Assembly: GCF_019636135.1 (NCBI RefSeq) | Contig: NZ_JAHBYD010000029.1 | Span: 1-64,000, forward strand | Origin: Phenylobacterium sp. | Lineage (GTDB): Bacteria; Pseudomonadota; Alphaproteobacteria; Caulobacterales; Caulobacteraceae | DNA length: 64,000 nucleotides | Direction: 5' to 3' | Part shown: positions 24,618 to 32,919 of the stretch, piece by piece | How positions within the stretch are numbered: position 1 is the first letter of the stretch | Layout: every line of letters starts with the position of its first letter | Notes under the pieces: generated by a model | Seen by the model: only the letters and a program-made list of their open reading frames with translations | What the model was told of the DNA's origin: nothing | The model's database searches: none | Made by a program: the position numbers and the translations under genes

Positions 24618-26153
24618 GTGGGCGAACTGATCAGCGGCGCACGCCGCCAGGACCTCTCCGACATGCAGGCCCGCGCGGCCCGCGCCGCCACGGGCCTCCA
24701 GAGCCTGGGCATCGGCGCCGGCGACCTGATCGCGCTCTACTTGCGCAACGACTTCCCCTTCATCGAGGCCAGCACGGCGGCAGGCCTGCTGGGCGTCTAC
24801 GCGACGCCGGTGAACTGGCACTATACCCCCGACGAGGCGGCCTACCTGTTCGAGAACTCGGGCGCGAAGGCCATCGTGATCCACGCCGACCTGATCGAGC
24901 CGATCCGCTCCGCCCTGCCGCCCCGCGTGCCGGTGCTGGTGGTCCCGACCCCGCCCGAGATCGCGGAGGCCTACGGCATCACGCCGGCCGCGACGCCGCC
25001 CGGCATGCTGGACTGGTCGGAGTGGCTGTCGAGCTTCGAGCCCTATACGGGCGAGCCGTCCACCGGCGGCGGGACGGTGATCTACACGTCGGGCACCACC
25101 GGGCGGCCGAAGGGCGTGCGCCGCCACCCCCCGACGCCGGAGCAGGTGGAAGCCTACGGCCGGGTGCTGATGCGGGGCTTCGGCTTCTCGGGGTTCGGCG
25201 CGCCGAGCGACGTGGTCACCGTCGTGACCGGGCCGATGTACCATTCGGCGCCCAACGCCTACGGCCTCTTCGCGGCCCGCGCCGGCGGCACGGCGATCCT
25301 GCAGCCGCGGTTCGATCCCGAGGAGTTGCTGCAGCTCATCGAGACGCACGGGGTCACGCACCTGCACATGGTGCCGATCATGTTCCACCGGCTGCTCAAG
25401 CTGCCCGACGAGGTGAAGCGGAAGTACGATCTCTCGTCGCTGAAGTTCGTGGTCCACGCCGCCGCGCCCTGCCCGCCCCCGATCAAGCGCGAGATGATCG
25501 AGTGGTGGGGGCCGGTGATCGAGGAATACTACGGCGCGACCGAGGTCGGGATCGTGGTCTCCTGCAATTCCGAGGAGTGGCTCGCGCACCCCGGCACGGT
25601 CGGCAAGCCGATCCCCGAGGCCGACGTCCGCATCATCGACAAGGACGGCAACGACGTGCCCCAGGGCGAGGTCGGCGAGGTGGTCTCGAAGAACCGCTTC
25701 ATCAACGACTTCACCTACCACGGCGACGACCAGAAGCGGGCCGACAGCGAGAAGGCCGGCCTGATCGCCCCCGGCGACATCGGCTATTTCGACAAGGACG
25801 GCTTCCTCTACCTGTGCGACCGGGCCAAGGACATGATCATCTCGGGCGGGGTGAACATCTATCCGGCCGAGATTGAGGCCGAGCTCCTGAAGATGCCCGG
25901 CGTGGTCGACTGCGCGGTCTTCGGCATCCCCGACGAGGAATACGGCGAGGGCGTCTGCGCCGTCGTGCAGCCGGCGGCGGGCAGCGGCGTCGACGCGGCG
26001 GCGGTGAAGGCCTACCTGCGCGACCGGATGGCCGGCTACAAGGTCCCGCGCCGGGTCGAGCTGGCCGCCGACTTGCCCCGCGAGGACTCCGGCAAGATCT
26101 TCAAGCGCAAGCTGCGCGAGCCGTTCTGGGCCGGACTCGAGCGGCGGATCTGA
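24618..26153 (+). CDS. Acyl-CoA synthetase (AMP-forming, FadD-like)
   Basis: A 511-residue ANL-superfamily ligase that activates a carboxylic acid to its CoA thioester. The P-loop VIYTSGTTGRPKG is near residue 155, EEYYGATEVG is the A5 motif, YLCDRAKDMIISGGVNIYP the hinge, and EDSGKIFKRKLRE carries the catalytic Lys near the C-terminus. The GTG start at 24618 has GGGAGG upstream. It lies in a tight + strand run MBL hydrolase, ligase, LuxR-type regulator (gaps of 11 bases), suggesting a small regulated unit for an ester or lactone-derived acid. Confidence 0.9.
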   Translation: MGELISGARRQDLSDMQARAARAATGLQSLGIGAGDLIALYLRNDFPFIEASTAAGLLGVYATPVNWHYTPDEAAYLFENSGAKAIVIHADLIEPIRSALPPRVPVLVVPTPPEIAEAYGITPAATPPGMLDWSEWLSSFEPYTGEPSTGGGTVIYTSGTTGRPKGVRRHPPTPEQVEAYGRVLMRGFGFSGFGAPSDVVTVVTGPMYHSAPNAYGLFAARAGGTAILQPRFDPEELLQLIETHGVTHLHMVPIMFHRLLKLPDEVKRKYDLSSLKFVVHAAAPCPPPIKREMIEWWGPVIEEYYGATEVGIVVSCNSEEWLAHPGTVGKPIPEADVRIIDKDGNDVPQGEVGEVVSKNRFINDFTYHGDDQKRADSEKAGLIAPGDIGYFDKDGFLYLCDRAKDMIISGGVNIYPAEIEAELLKMPGVVDCAVFGIPDEEYGEGVCAVVQPAAGSGVDAAAVKAYLRDRMAGYKVPRRVELAADLPREDSGKIFKRKLREPFWAGLERRI

Positions 26154-26164
26154 GGCTTCAAGAG

Positions 26165-27253
26165 GTGTCCGACCGGGCTCGACGCGCGATGGCGGCGCTG
26201 CAGCGGCTCGCGGCCCTGGGCCTGCCCGACCGCGTCGCCTTCCCCGAGTTCGTGGGCCTGCTGTCCGAGGTCGCGCCCTTCGAGACGGCCGCCATGCTGT
26301 GGCTCGGGCCGGATCACGACCCCATCGACACCTTCATCACCGTCGACGCCGGGCCCGAGCTGATCACCCGCTACGCCAACCGCTGGTTCGACGCTGAGGA
26401 AGGCCGCTACTACCCCCGCCAGCGCGAGATGCAGCTCAACCCGGCCCTCGGCGTCATCCGGGTCAGCGACTACACGCCGGCCTTCGGCGAGACGGAGCTC
26501 TACGACGAGGTCTATTCCGGCGGCCGCCACCACTGGATCGCCGGGCTCGCGCTGCGCGACGGCGCCCGGCCCATCGGCAACCTGGGCATCGGCCGCCCAC
26601 CCAGGGGCCGCGACTTCTCCGACGCCGAGATGCGCCTGCTCAGGCTCGTGCGGCCCTACATCGTCCAGGCCATGAGCCGCGCCGACGGCCTCGACGCCTG
26701 GCCCGACGCCGACCTGGAGGACCAGGCCGCGATCCTGGTGACCGACCTGGAGGGCCGCGTGCTGCACGCGAGCCCGGGCGCGTGGCGGCTGCTGCACGGG
26801 GCGGCGGGCGTGCCGGCCGACCTCGCGGTGCTGCGCGACCGGGTCTACGAGTGGGCGCGGCCGATGCTGGCGACGCTGGCGGCGCGGGTGGACGACGGGC
26901 TGGCGGGCGCCGGGGGCGGCGTGGCCCGCAGCGACACCGTCACGGCCTACGGCCGCTTCGTGATCAAGGCCTACGCCCTCGACGCCAATACCGAGGGCGA
27001 GGCGCGCACCGTCGGCGTGCAGATCGAGAAGCGCCTGCCGGTCGGCCTGAAGATGCTGCGCTCGCCGTTGTTCCGCGCGCTGACGCCGCGCGAGCAGGAG
27101 GTGGCGCGGATGCTCGCCACCGGCATGTCCTATCCGGTGATCGGCGACCGCCTGGGCATGGGCTCCTCCACCGTCGTCACCCACGTCCGCAACCTGGGCC
27201 AGAAACTGGGCGTCGGCAGCCGCGAGGAGATCGTGGGCGCCCTCTGCGCCTGA
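26165..27253 (+). CDS. LuxR-family (HTH) transcriptional regulator
   Basis: A 362-residue protein. The last ~60 residues are a LuxR/FixJ-type helix-turn-helix (ALTPREQEVARMLATGMSYP, then STVVTHVRNLGQKLGVGSRE). The N-terminal ~290 residues are a predicted sensory part (PFETAAMLWLGPDHDPIDTF; LDGLDAWP region) that does not carry the residues of the autoinducer-binding domain as far as I can see; it may be PAS-like around 195-290 (AILVTDLEGRVLHASPGAWR). The GTG start at 26165 follows the ligase stop by 11 bases, with CAAGAGG as ribosome site. Confidence 0.8.
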   Translation: MSDRARRAMAALQRLAALGLPDRVAFPEFVGLLSEVAPFETAAMLWLGPDHDPIDTFITVDAGPELITRYANRWFDAEEGRYYPRQREMQLNPALGVIRVSDYTPAFGETELYDEVYSGGRHHWIAGLALRDGARPIGNLGIGRPPRGRDFSDAEMRLLRLVRPYIVQAMSRADGLDAWPDADLEDQAAILVTDLEGRVLHASPGAWRLLHGAAGVPADLAVLRDRVYEWARPMLATLAARVDDGLAGAGGGVARSDTVTAYGRFVIKAYALDANTEGEARTVGVQIEKRLPVGLKMLRSPLFRALTPREQEVARMLATGMSYPVIGDRLGMGSSTVVTHVRNLGQKLGVGSREEIVGALCA

Positions 27254-27323
27254 CAGGCGCCCGGACGCGATCTCCCCCGGCGAGGGGATTCCGCAGCCCT
27301 TCCCGCCGGCTCAGGCTGCCGGG

Positions 27324-28238
27324 ATGGCGGATCCCTTCAGTTCGAAACTCGCGCTGGCCCTCAAGGCCCTGTCGCTCAGCCGCGGCCGGCTCTCGGCCGA
27401 CCTCGGCGTCGACAAGTCGGTCGTGGGCCGCTGGGTGACCGGGGCGGTGCGGCCCTCGGACCACAACCTGCTCAGGCTCACCGCCCTGGTCGCCGAGCGC
27501 GCGCCGGGCTTTGCGGTGCTGGACTGGGACCTGTCGCTCGCCGACTTCGCCCAGCGGCTGGGCGTGAACCCCGGGGTGGTGAGCGCGCTCGAGCCCACGC
27601 CGGCCCTGCCGCTGGCGCTTATGGGCCAGATCCGGTCGGCGACCGAACTGCGCGGCGCGGCTTACGAGGGCTTCTTCCGCTCGACGCGGCCCTACCTGCT
27701 GCAACCCGGCCGGTTCCTGCACGACTACGGGATGATCCGCCTGGACGCGACCGGCCTCCTCGCGCTGCGAATGGGCACCGGCGGGCACGCGGCCGACGGC
27801 TGGATGCTGCCGCTGCAGAACCAGTTGTTCTCGGTGGTGGCCGACGTGGTCTCAGGCGCGCTGGTGTTCGGCATCTTCAACGGCGTCGCCAGCGCCAAGG
27901 CCGAGGTGGTCGACGGCCTGATGCTGGGCTCGGCGCTGGACCCCGGCCGCACGCCCACCGCCTGCGCCATGATGTTCGAGCGGATCGCCGACCTCAGCGG
28001 CGACCGGGCGGCCGACGACGCCTTCTTCGACGAGCTGATGCAGCGCGATCCCGTCGCGCCCGACGGCTCGATTCCCGAAGCGCTGCAGAAGCACCTGGTG
28101 CGCGACGTCGGCCCGGCGCAGTCGCCCCTGGGCGGCGACCTGCTGCTGCGCATGCCGCTCTCCCGCTCGATGGCCCGCGGCCAGGCCTACCGCGAACCGC
28201 CCGCAGGCGCCTGCATGTCGCCGGGCCCTGCAACCTGA
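27324..28238 (+). CDS. Helix-turn-helix regulator with large unknown C-terminal domain
   Basis: Residues ~10-60 form an XRE-like helix-turn-helix (LKALSLSRGRLSADLGVDKS, VVGRWVTGAVRPSDHNLLRL). The remaining ~240 residues (FFRSTRPYLLQPGRFLHDYG; LFSVVADVVSGALVFGIFNG) show no family I know. The C-terminus ends in LGGDLLLRMPLSRSMARGQA, which could be an unstructured arm. It follows the LuxR-type gene by 70 bases and may be independent of it. Regulator role is inferred from the N-terminus alone. Confidence 0.7.
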   Translation: MADPFSSKLALALKALSLSRGRLSADLGVDKSVVGRWVTGAVRPSDHNLLRLTALVAERAPGFAVLDWDLSLADFAQRLGVNPGVVSALEPTPALPLALMGQIRSATELRGAAYEGFFRSTRPYLLQPGRFLHDYGMIRLDATGLLALRMGTGGHAADGWMLPLQNQLFSVVADVVSGALVFGIFNGVASAKAEVVDGLMLGSALDPGRTPTACAMMFERIADLSGDRAADDAFFDELMQRDPVAPDGSIPEALQKHLVRDVGPAQSPLGGDLLLRMPLSRSMARGQAYREPPAGACMSPGPAT

Positions 28239-28322
28239 TGCACCGCCGCGCATGCCGGCGCGCCTTACCGCACCTCATCCGACCGGCTCAGATGAAGCCT
28301 CTTCAATGGGGGTGTTCGTGAC

Positions 28323-29096
28323 ATGTACCTGCGTGGATTTGCGGCGGTCGTATTCGCCGCCACGGCGCTGGCCGGCTCAGCCCGCGCCACGATCCTGACC
28401 TTCGACACCGACACGCGGCAGCCGTTTTCCAGCCTGATCATGGACCAGGCCTACGGCGACCGCGTCACGGCGCTGACCATGGGCAAGTTCCAGTACGGCA
28501 TCGGCCTCGGCGACGGCCTGACGCCGAACGTCACCGTCGCCTATTCCGGCGGGACGCCGGGCGCCATCCTGACCCGCTGGAACGCCGACTACGGCGACCT
28601 GGTCAACGTGCTGACCAACGACGACGACGGCGACACGGTGCTGCGCATCCTGTTCACCGCCGACGAAGGCTACACGGTCAAGCTGTTCGGGTTCGACCTC
28701 GCCGGCTGGAACCACAGCGACTACACGCTCCCCGGGCTCACGGTGACCAGCGGCGACGCGGTCCTGTACGCCGCGGAGGGCGTCCACGTGGAGGGCGCGA
28801 ACGGCCACTCGACGTTCGACTTCGGGCTGGGGCTGAGCGGCCGGACGCTCGCCATAGACATCGACCTCACCGGCCTCGGCTTCGACAGCGACAACATCGG
28901 TATCGACAACATCCGCTTCGGCCAGTCGCCCCCCGGGGTTCTCATCGACCAACCCCCGTCGACTGTGCCGGAACCGGCCGCCTGGGCCACGATGCTCCTG
29001 GGGTTCCTGACCATCGGCGCCGCCGCACGACGGCGCCGGACCACCTGGGCGTCGCGGTTCCGGGAGGCCGGCCCCGCCTGGGCGTCCAGGGTCTAG
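28323..29096 (+). CDS. PEPxxWA-CTERM protein, exported
   Basis: A protein of 257 residues. The signal peptide is MYLRGFAAVVFAATALAGSA. The mature part is beta-rich (TILTFDTDTRQPFSSLIMDQ; FGFDLAGWNHSDYTLPGLTV). The sorting tail VPEPAAWATMLLGFLTIGAA followed by RRRRT is the same class as in 2176-2760, though about 20 residues follow the basic cluster. The stop overlaps the 3' end of the aldo/keto reductase gene by 4 bases (29093-29096, convergent). Function beyond envelope sorting is unknown. Confidence 0.88.
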   Translation: MYLRGFAAVVFAATALAGSARATILTFDTDTRQPFSSLIMDQAYGDRVTALTMGKFQYGIGLGDGLTPNVTVAYSGGTPGAILTRWNADYGDLVNVLTNDDDGDTVLRILFTADEGYTVKLFGFDLAGWNHSDYTLPGLTVTSGDAVLYAAEGVHVEGANGHSTFDFGLGLSGRTLAIDIDLTGLGFDSDNIGIDNIRFGQSPPGVLIDQPPSTVPEPAAWATMLLGFLTIGAAARRRRTTWASRFREAGPAWASRV

Positions 29097-30100
29097 GCGG
29101 CGGCCTCGGTGGGCATCCTTTCGGTGTCCACCGAGGCCTGCAGGGCCGGCGGATAGCGCGATCCCGACACCGTCTCGCCGTTCACCGTCCCGTCGACCCG
29201 GGCGATCAGCTCGGGCGACAGCGCAACCCCGGCCGCGGCGGCGTCCTCCCGCATGTGGTCGGGGTTCGTCGTGCCCGGGATCGGGACGATGATCGGGTCC
29301 TTCGCCAGCAGCCACGCCAGGCAGAGCTGCGCCGGCGTGCAGCCGGCGTCGTCGGCGATGGCCTTGAAGCGCGCGTAGAGGGCCAGGTTCGCCTGCAGGT
29401 TCCCGTCCTGCCAGCGCGGCATGTTCTTCCGGAAATCGCCGTCCTCCAGCTTCGACGGGTCGTGGCTTTCGCCGGCCAGGAAGCCGCGGCCGACCGGCGA
29501 GAAGGCGACGAAGGTCACGCCCAGCTCGCGGCAGGCGTCCAGCACGGCGATCTCGGCGTTGCGGCTCCAGGGCGAATACTCGGTCTGCAGCGCCGCGATC
29601 GGGTGCGTGGCATGCGCGCGGCGCAGCGCCGGGGCCGAGACCTCCGAGAGCCCGATGGCGCGGATCTTTCCGGCCTTCACCAGGTCGGCGAGCGCGCCGA
29701 CGCTCTCCTCGATCGGCACCTTCTTGTCCCACCGGTGCAGGTAGTAGAGGTCGATGACGTCGGTCCTGAGGCGGCGCAGCGAGACGTCGCAGAGCGCCTT
29801 GATCGTCTCGGGCCGCCCGTCGAGGCCGCGCTGCGTGCCGGTGGCGTCGGTGATGCCGCACTTGGACGCCAGGGTGAACTTCGAGCGGTGCGGCCCCAGC
29901 ACCTCGCCCACCAGGGTCTCGTTGTGGCCGAGGCCGTAGACCGCGGCGGTGTCGAAGAAGGTGTAGCCGGCGTCCAGCGCGCCCAGCAGCACCTGCTCGG
30001 CCCGCTCCCGCGGCGGCGGGGCGCCGTAGGCGTGGCTGAGGCTCATGCACCCCAGGCCGATGGCCGACACCTCGAACTGACCGACCTTCCGCGTCTGCAT
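29093..30100 (-). CDS. Aldo/keto reductase
   Basis: A 335-residue NADPH-dependent reductase of the AKR superfamily. Motifs: FDTAAVYGLGHNETLVGEVL (catalytic Asp and Tyr), FTLASKCG (Lys), DLYYLHRWDKKVPIEESVGA (His) and IPGTTNPDHMREDAAAA (cofactor binding). It reduces carbonyls of broad range; the closest type is the YakC/auxin-induced subgroup. The ATG at 30100 lacks a strong ribosome site. It is monocistronic, convergent with the PEP-CTERM gene. Confidence 0.92.
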   Translation of the reverse strand: MQTRKVGQFEVSAIGLGCMSLSHAYGAPPPRERAEQVLLGALDAGYTFFDTAAVYGLGHNETLVGEVLGPHRSKFTLASKCGITDATGTQRGLDGRPETIKALCDVSLRRLRTDVIDLYYLHRWDKKVPIEESVGALADLVKAGKIRAIGLSEVSAPALRRAHATHPIAALQTEYSPWSRNAEIAVLDACRELGVTFVAFSPVGRGFLAGESHDPSKLEDGDFRKNMPRWQDGNLQANLALYARFKAIADDAGCTPAQLCLAWLLAKDPIIVPIPGTTNPDHMREDAAAAGVALSPELIARVDGTVNGETVSGSRYPPALQASVDTERMPTEAAA

Positions 30101-30170
30101 GGCGTGCTCCCGCTTTCGTGCGAGCGCTGACAGACCGCGGCGACCCCGAGTCCGTCAAGAGGACGAGCCG

Positions 30171-30830
30171 TCAAGTGCGCCCGGCGTGCAGCTCCAGGGT
30201 TTCGCCGTTCTGGATCAGGACGTCGCCGTCGCGCAGGATGCGGTGCGGAATCCCGTTCGCCGTCATGTAGGCGGCAGCCTGCTCGGCCGCCTCGGCCTCG
30301 GCGTGGTCCGAGCGGTAGTGCGGGACGACGGCGGCGTCGATGAGGCCCAGGCCCTCCCACACCGGCTCGGGGTCGTAGCCGGCGGCCAGCACCTCCGGGT
30401 CGTCCATCAGCTCCAGCCCGCGCAGGCTGGGCGCGGCCACGCAGGCGCCGGCGCTCCAGCCGCCGTAGACCAGCCGTTCGGCCCAGATCAGGCCCGGCGC
30501 CAGCGCGTCGAAGCCGCTCTGCCGCATGGCGCGCCGCAGCAGGAAGGCGTTGCCGCCCACCGCCCAGACCAGCCGCGTCCGCTCCAGCTCGGCGAGCAGG
30601 TCCTGCGGCCGGCCGAAGTAGGCCCGCAGGTCGAGGTCGTAGGCGTCGAGGCCGCGGCCCCGGAAGTCGGCGACCGGATCGAAGACCTTGCGCGCATAGG
30701 CCTCGCGGTCGGCGGCGGGGATGAAATCCACGGCGTTGGAGATCACGCCCACCCGTGCGCCGGCGCCCGCCATGCGGATGAGTTCGGCGAAGCTGTCGCC
30801 GGTCCGGAACGAGGCGAGGTAGAGGCGCAT
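30171..30830 (-). CDS. Peptidase S51 (dipeptidase E-like)
   Basis: A 219-residue protein with the S51 layout: MRLYLASFRTGDSFAELIRM start, RVGVISNAVDFIP, LVWAVGGNAFLLRRAM, and the nucleophile elbow YGGWSAGACVAAPSL with the catalytic Ser, followed by VVPHYRSDH, which matches the family His. Dipeptidase E hydrolyses Asp-X dipeptides; the specific peptide here is inferred from the family only. A repeat lies upstream at 30871 and the next minus-strand gene is 116 bases away. Confidence 0.85.
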   Translation of the reverse strand: MRLYLASFRTGDSFAELIRMAGAGARVGVISNAVDFIPAADREAYARKVFDPVADFRGRGLDAYDLDLRAYFGRPQDLLAELERTRLVWAVGGNAFLLRRAMRQSGFDALAPGLIWAERLVYGGWSAGACVAAPSLRGLELMDDPEVLAAGYDPEPVWEGLGLIDAAVVPHYRSDHAEAEAAEQAAAYMTANGIPHRILRDGDVLIQNGETLELHAGRT

Positions 30831-30870
30831 CGCTGCTGCTTAAGCTGGTCGGTCAGCGGCCTCAAACCTG

Positions 30871-30900
30871 ATCGTCATCCCCGGCTTGTCCGGGGACCCA
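30871..30900. repeat. Short palindromic repeat (GTCATCCCCGG type)
   Basis: CGTCATCCCCGGCTTGTCCGGGGACCC contains the pairing CCCCGG/CCGGGG around CTTGT. It shares the GTCATCCC end with 17641, 32769, 39447 and 57836. It sits between two minus-strand genes (30830 and 30946). Confidence 0.55.
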
Positions 30901-30945
30901 TGGGGCTTGGCGCGTGGGGATCGCACGGGCGGCGGGCCATGACGG

Positions 30946-31314
30946 TCACTGGGTGGCGAGCTTGGCCTCCAGCTCGGCCATGTCGGCGACGAACCAGACG
31001 TGGCGGCCGCGGTTCGATTCGCGGACGAAGTCGCGCAGCGCCTTGCTGGCGGCGACGGCCCCGGAGATGTCGCCCACGAAGGCGACGGCGACGCCATAGT
31101 TCACGAACTTCTGGATCGCGTTCCCGGCGACGCGGTTCGAGAGCGTGAGGAAGTGGGGCGCGAGACAGGCGACCGGGATCGCCACCACCGCCGGGCGGCT
31201 CGCGTAGGAACAGCCGATGACGTCGACGGCCGCCCGCTCGCCGTCCAGCTTCGGGCCGTCGGCGGCGCAGACATAGACCGTCGCGCCGGCCAGGGTGCGG
31301 ACCTCGTCGCTCAT
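30946..31314 (-). CDS. DUF4180-like protein (122 aa)
   Basis: The sequence begins MSDEVRTLAGATVYVCAADG and has VDVIGCSYASRPAVVAIPVA, RVAGNAIQKFVNYGVAVAFV and GDISGAVAASKALRDFVRES. This fits small DUF4180 proteins of unknown function. The start at 31314 overlaps the stop of the upstream alpha/beta hydrolase gene by ATGA, so they form an operon with the HTH gene further upstream (32180). A longer overlapping frame in another register (to 31731) is a shadow. Confidence 0.75.
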   Translation of the reverse strand: MSDEVRTLAGATVYVCAADGPKLDGERAAVDVIGCSYASRPAVVAIPVACLAPHFLTLSNRVAGNAIQKFVNYGVAVAFVGDISGAVAASKALRDFVRESNRGRHVWFVADMAELEAKLATQ

Positions 31315-32177
31315 GGCGTCAGCGCCCTCCGCAGGAAGCCGTCCACCACGCGGCCCTGGTCGATCAGCAGGTGGCCGGCCTCGGGCAGCCAGACGACCTC
31401 GGCCCTGCCGACGTTGCGGGTGAGCCGCTCGCGCGTGCCGGCGGAGTCGATCATCACGTCCTTCGCGCCCAGGATCGCGAGCAGCGGCATGTCGAGCCGC
31501 GCCAGCTCGGCGTCCGCGAACGGCGGCAGCACCTCCGTCCGCGGGCGGAAGTTGGCGAACGTCAGGTCCATGAACTCGCCATAGGCCTTCATGCCAGGCG
31601 AGAGGCGCGTCGGCCGCGGCGCGCCGCCGGCCATCCGCCGCATGATCCTCTGGCGGCCCCACTTGCCGAGCAGCAACAGCGGCAGCGCCCAGACCAGGAT
31701 GTTCCTGTGCCTGCCCACGCCGCCGGGGCACAGCAGGACGACGGCGCTCACCGTCTCCGGCCGCCGCGTGGCGTATTCGAGCGCCAGCCAGCCGCCGAGC
31801 GAGATCCCGGCCAGCGCCGCGCGGCTCACGCCCAGCCCCGCCATCACCTCGCCCAGCCAGTCGGCGTAGACGTGGGTGGCCAGCGGCGGGCGCGCCTCGG
31901 CCGAGAGGCCCGGCTCGCCGATCATGTCGACCGCATAGACGCGGAAGCGCTGCGTCAGCAGGGCGGCGTCGCCCATCCAGCTCGCCGCGTTCGAGGCCGA
32001 GCCGTGCAGCAGCAGGACCGCTGGCGCATTCTTCGGCCCGCTCGCGATCACGAACGTCTCGCCCTGCGCGGTCGGCACACGGAGTTGCTCGGCTTCTCCC
32101 GGCCAGGCCTGGAGCAACGCCCGATAGCGCGCGAGCACGGCTTCGCGGCCGGCGGCGGTCTTCCAGATGGCGGTCAC
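31311..32177 (-). CDS. Alpha/beta hydrolase
   Basis: A protein of 288 residues. Oxyanion HGSASNAASW, nucleophile elbow GISLGGWLAL (Ser in G-x-S-x-G), acid in LAILGAKDVMIDS and His in PEAGHLLIDQ are all present, giving the full catalytic triad of the hydrolase fold. Substrate unknown; the lid (about 150-220) carries basic residues (GKWGRQRIMRRMAGGAPRP). The stop of the HTH gene is 2 bases before its start and the next gene overlaps by 4, so this is one operon. Confidence 0.9.
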   Translation of the reverse strand: MTAIWKTAAGREAVLARYRALLQAWPGEAEQLRVPTAQGETFVIASGPKNAPAVLLLHGSASNAASWMGDAALLTQRFRVYAVDMIGEPGLSAEARPPLATHVYADWLGEVMAGLGVSRAALAGISLGGWLALEYATRRPETVSAVVLLCPGGVGRHRNILVWALPLLLLGKWGRQRIMRRMAGGAPRPTRLSPGMKAYGEFMDLTFANFRPRTEVLPPFADAELARLDMPLLAILGAKDVMIDSAGTRERLTRNVGRAEVVWLPEAGHLLIDQGRVVDGFLRRALTP

Positions 32178-32179
32178 GG

Positions 32180-32596
32180 TCAGCTCTCCAGCCAGACCTG
32201 GATGATCTTGAGGATCGCGCCCGCGTCGCCCGGCGAGGCCACGATGACGACCTTCGCCGTCCGCGCGCCGGGGTCGTAGACGACGTCCGCGCGGGCGGGC
32301 GGGCCGGCGGGATCGCGGCTGTTCAGCACCGCCGGGACCATGCTCATCAGCCGGTCGGCGCGTTCGGGGCTCACATCGGGCACGTCGACGATGGCGGTCG
32401 TGCGCGCCCCGGCGGCCGAGGCGGGGGCGCGCGGCGCGAGGCCGCCGAACGCCTCCAGGTCGCCGCGCAGGATCCGGTACGACTTGCCGACGCGGGTCGC
32501 GCGCAGGCGCTCGTCCCTGATCGCGCGCAGGATGGTCTTCGGATGGAGCTTCAGCCGTTCGGCGGCATGCTCGACGGTGTAGACATCCTGCGACAT
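32180..32596 (-). CDS. Excisionase/MerR-like helix-turn-helix protein
   Basis: The ATG at 32596 gives 138 residues: MSQDVYTVEHAAERLKLHPK then TILRAIRDERLRATRVGKSY, the winged HTH pattern of excisionase-type DNA-binding proteins. The C-terminal ~80 residues (PDVSPERADRLMSMVPAVLN; DPGARTAKVVIVASPGDAGA) may dimerise or bind ligand. It is first in a three-gene minus-strand operon with the hydrolase and DUF4180 protein, so it may autoregulate them. The AT-rich tract at 32600-32680 would hold the promoter. Confidence 0.75.
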   Translation of the reverse strand: MSQDVYTVEHAAERLKLHPKTILRAIRDERLRATRVGKSYRILRGDLEAFGGLAPRAPASAAGARTTAIVDVPDVSPERADRLMSMVPAVLNSRDPAGPPARADVVYDPGARTAKVVIVASPGDAGAILKIIQVWLES

Positions 32597-32919
32597 GGCG
32601 CCGGGCTCACGGTTGTATGGGCTGAAATGTCCTCTATTGTTCCATGTTTTGAGAGCCAAGGTTGCATTAAGGATTAATAAGGAACATTCGGATGGGCTCG
32701 CGTCCGCCCCTGGGGCCAGACCCAATTGCAAATGCAATAGAGTAACATGAATTCAACAATATAGATTGTCATCCCGGCCGCAGCGTAGCGGAGAGCCGGG
32801 ACCCAAGGGCGCCAGACCCGGAGCTTGAACCCCCTGGGTCCCGGCTCTACGGGCCGAATACGGCCCTCCGGCCGGGATGACCCGGTATTTTGGGCTAACT
32901 CTATCGAGTCCGGACCCTA
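32597..32919. repeat. Intergenic region (about 320 bases) with a large palindromic element
   Basis: 32600-32760 is AT-rich (promoter area of the HTH gene). A palindromic element follows at 32766-32882: GTCATCCCGGCCGCAGCG and ACCCAAGGGC...; outer ends TGTCATCCCGG / CCGGGATGACC, inner arms GAGAGCCGGGACCC / GGGTCCCGGCTC. The right flank (GTCCGGACCCTA, 32909-32919) resembles flanks of the element at 57836-57984 and supplies the TAG stop of the aminotransferase. Confidence 0.75.

Noticed and set aside
23782..27253. Quorum-sensing module (lactonase plus LuxR)
   Set aside because: No LuxI-type synthase in the window, and I could not see the autoinducer-binding residues in the regulator's N-terminus.
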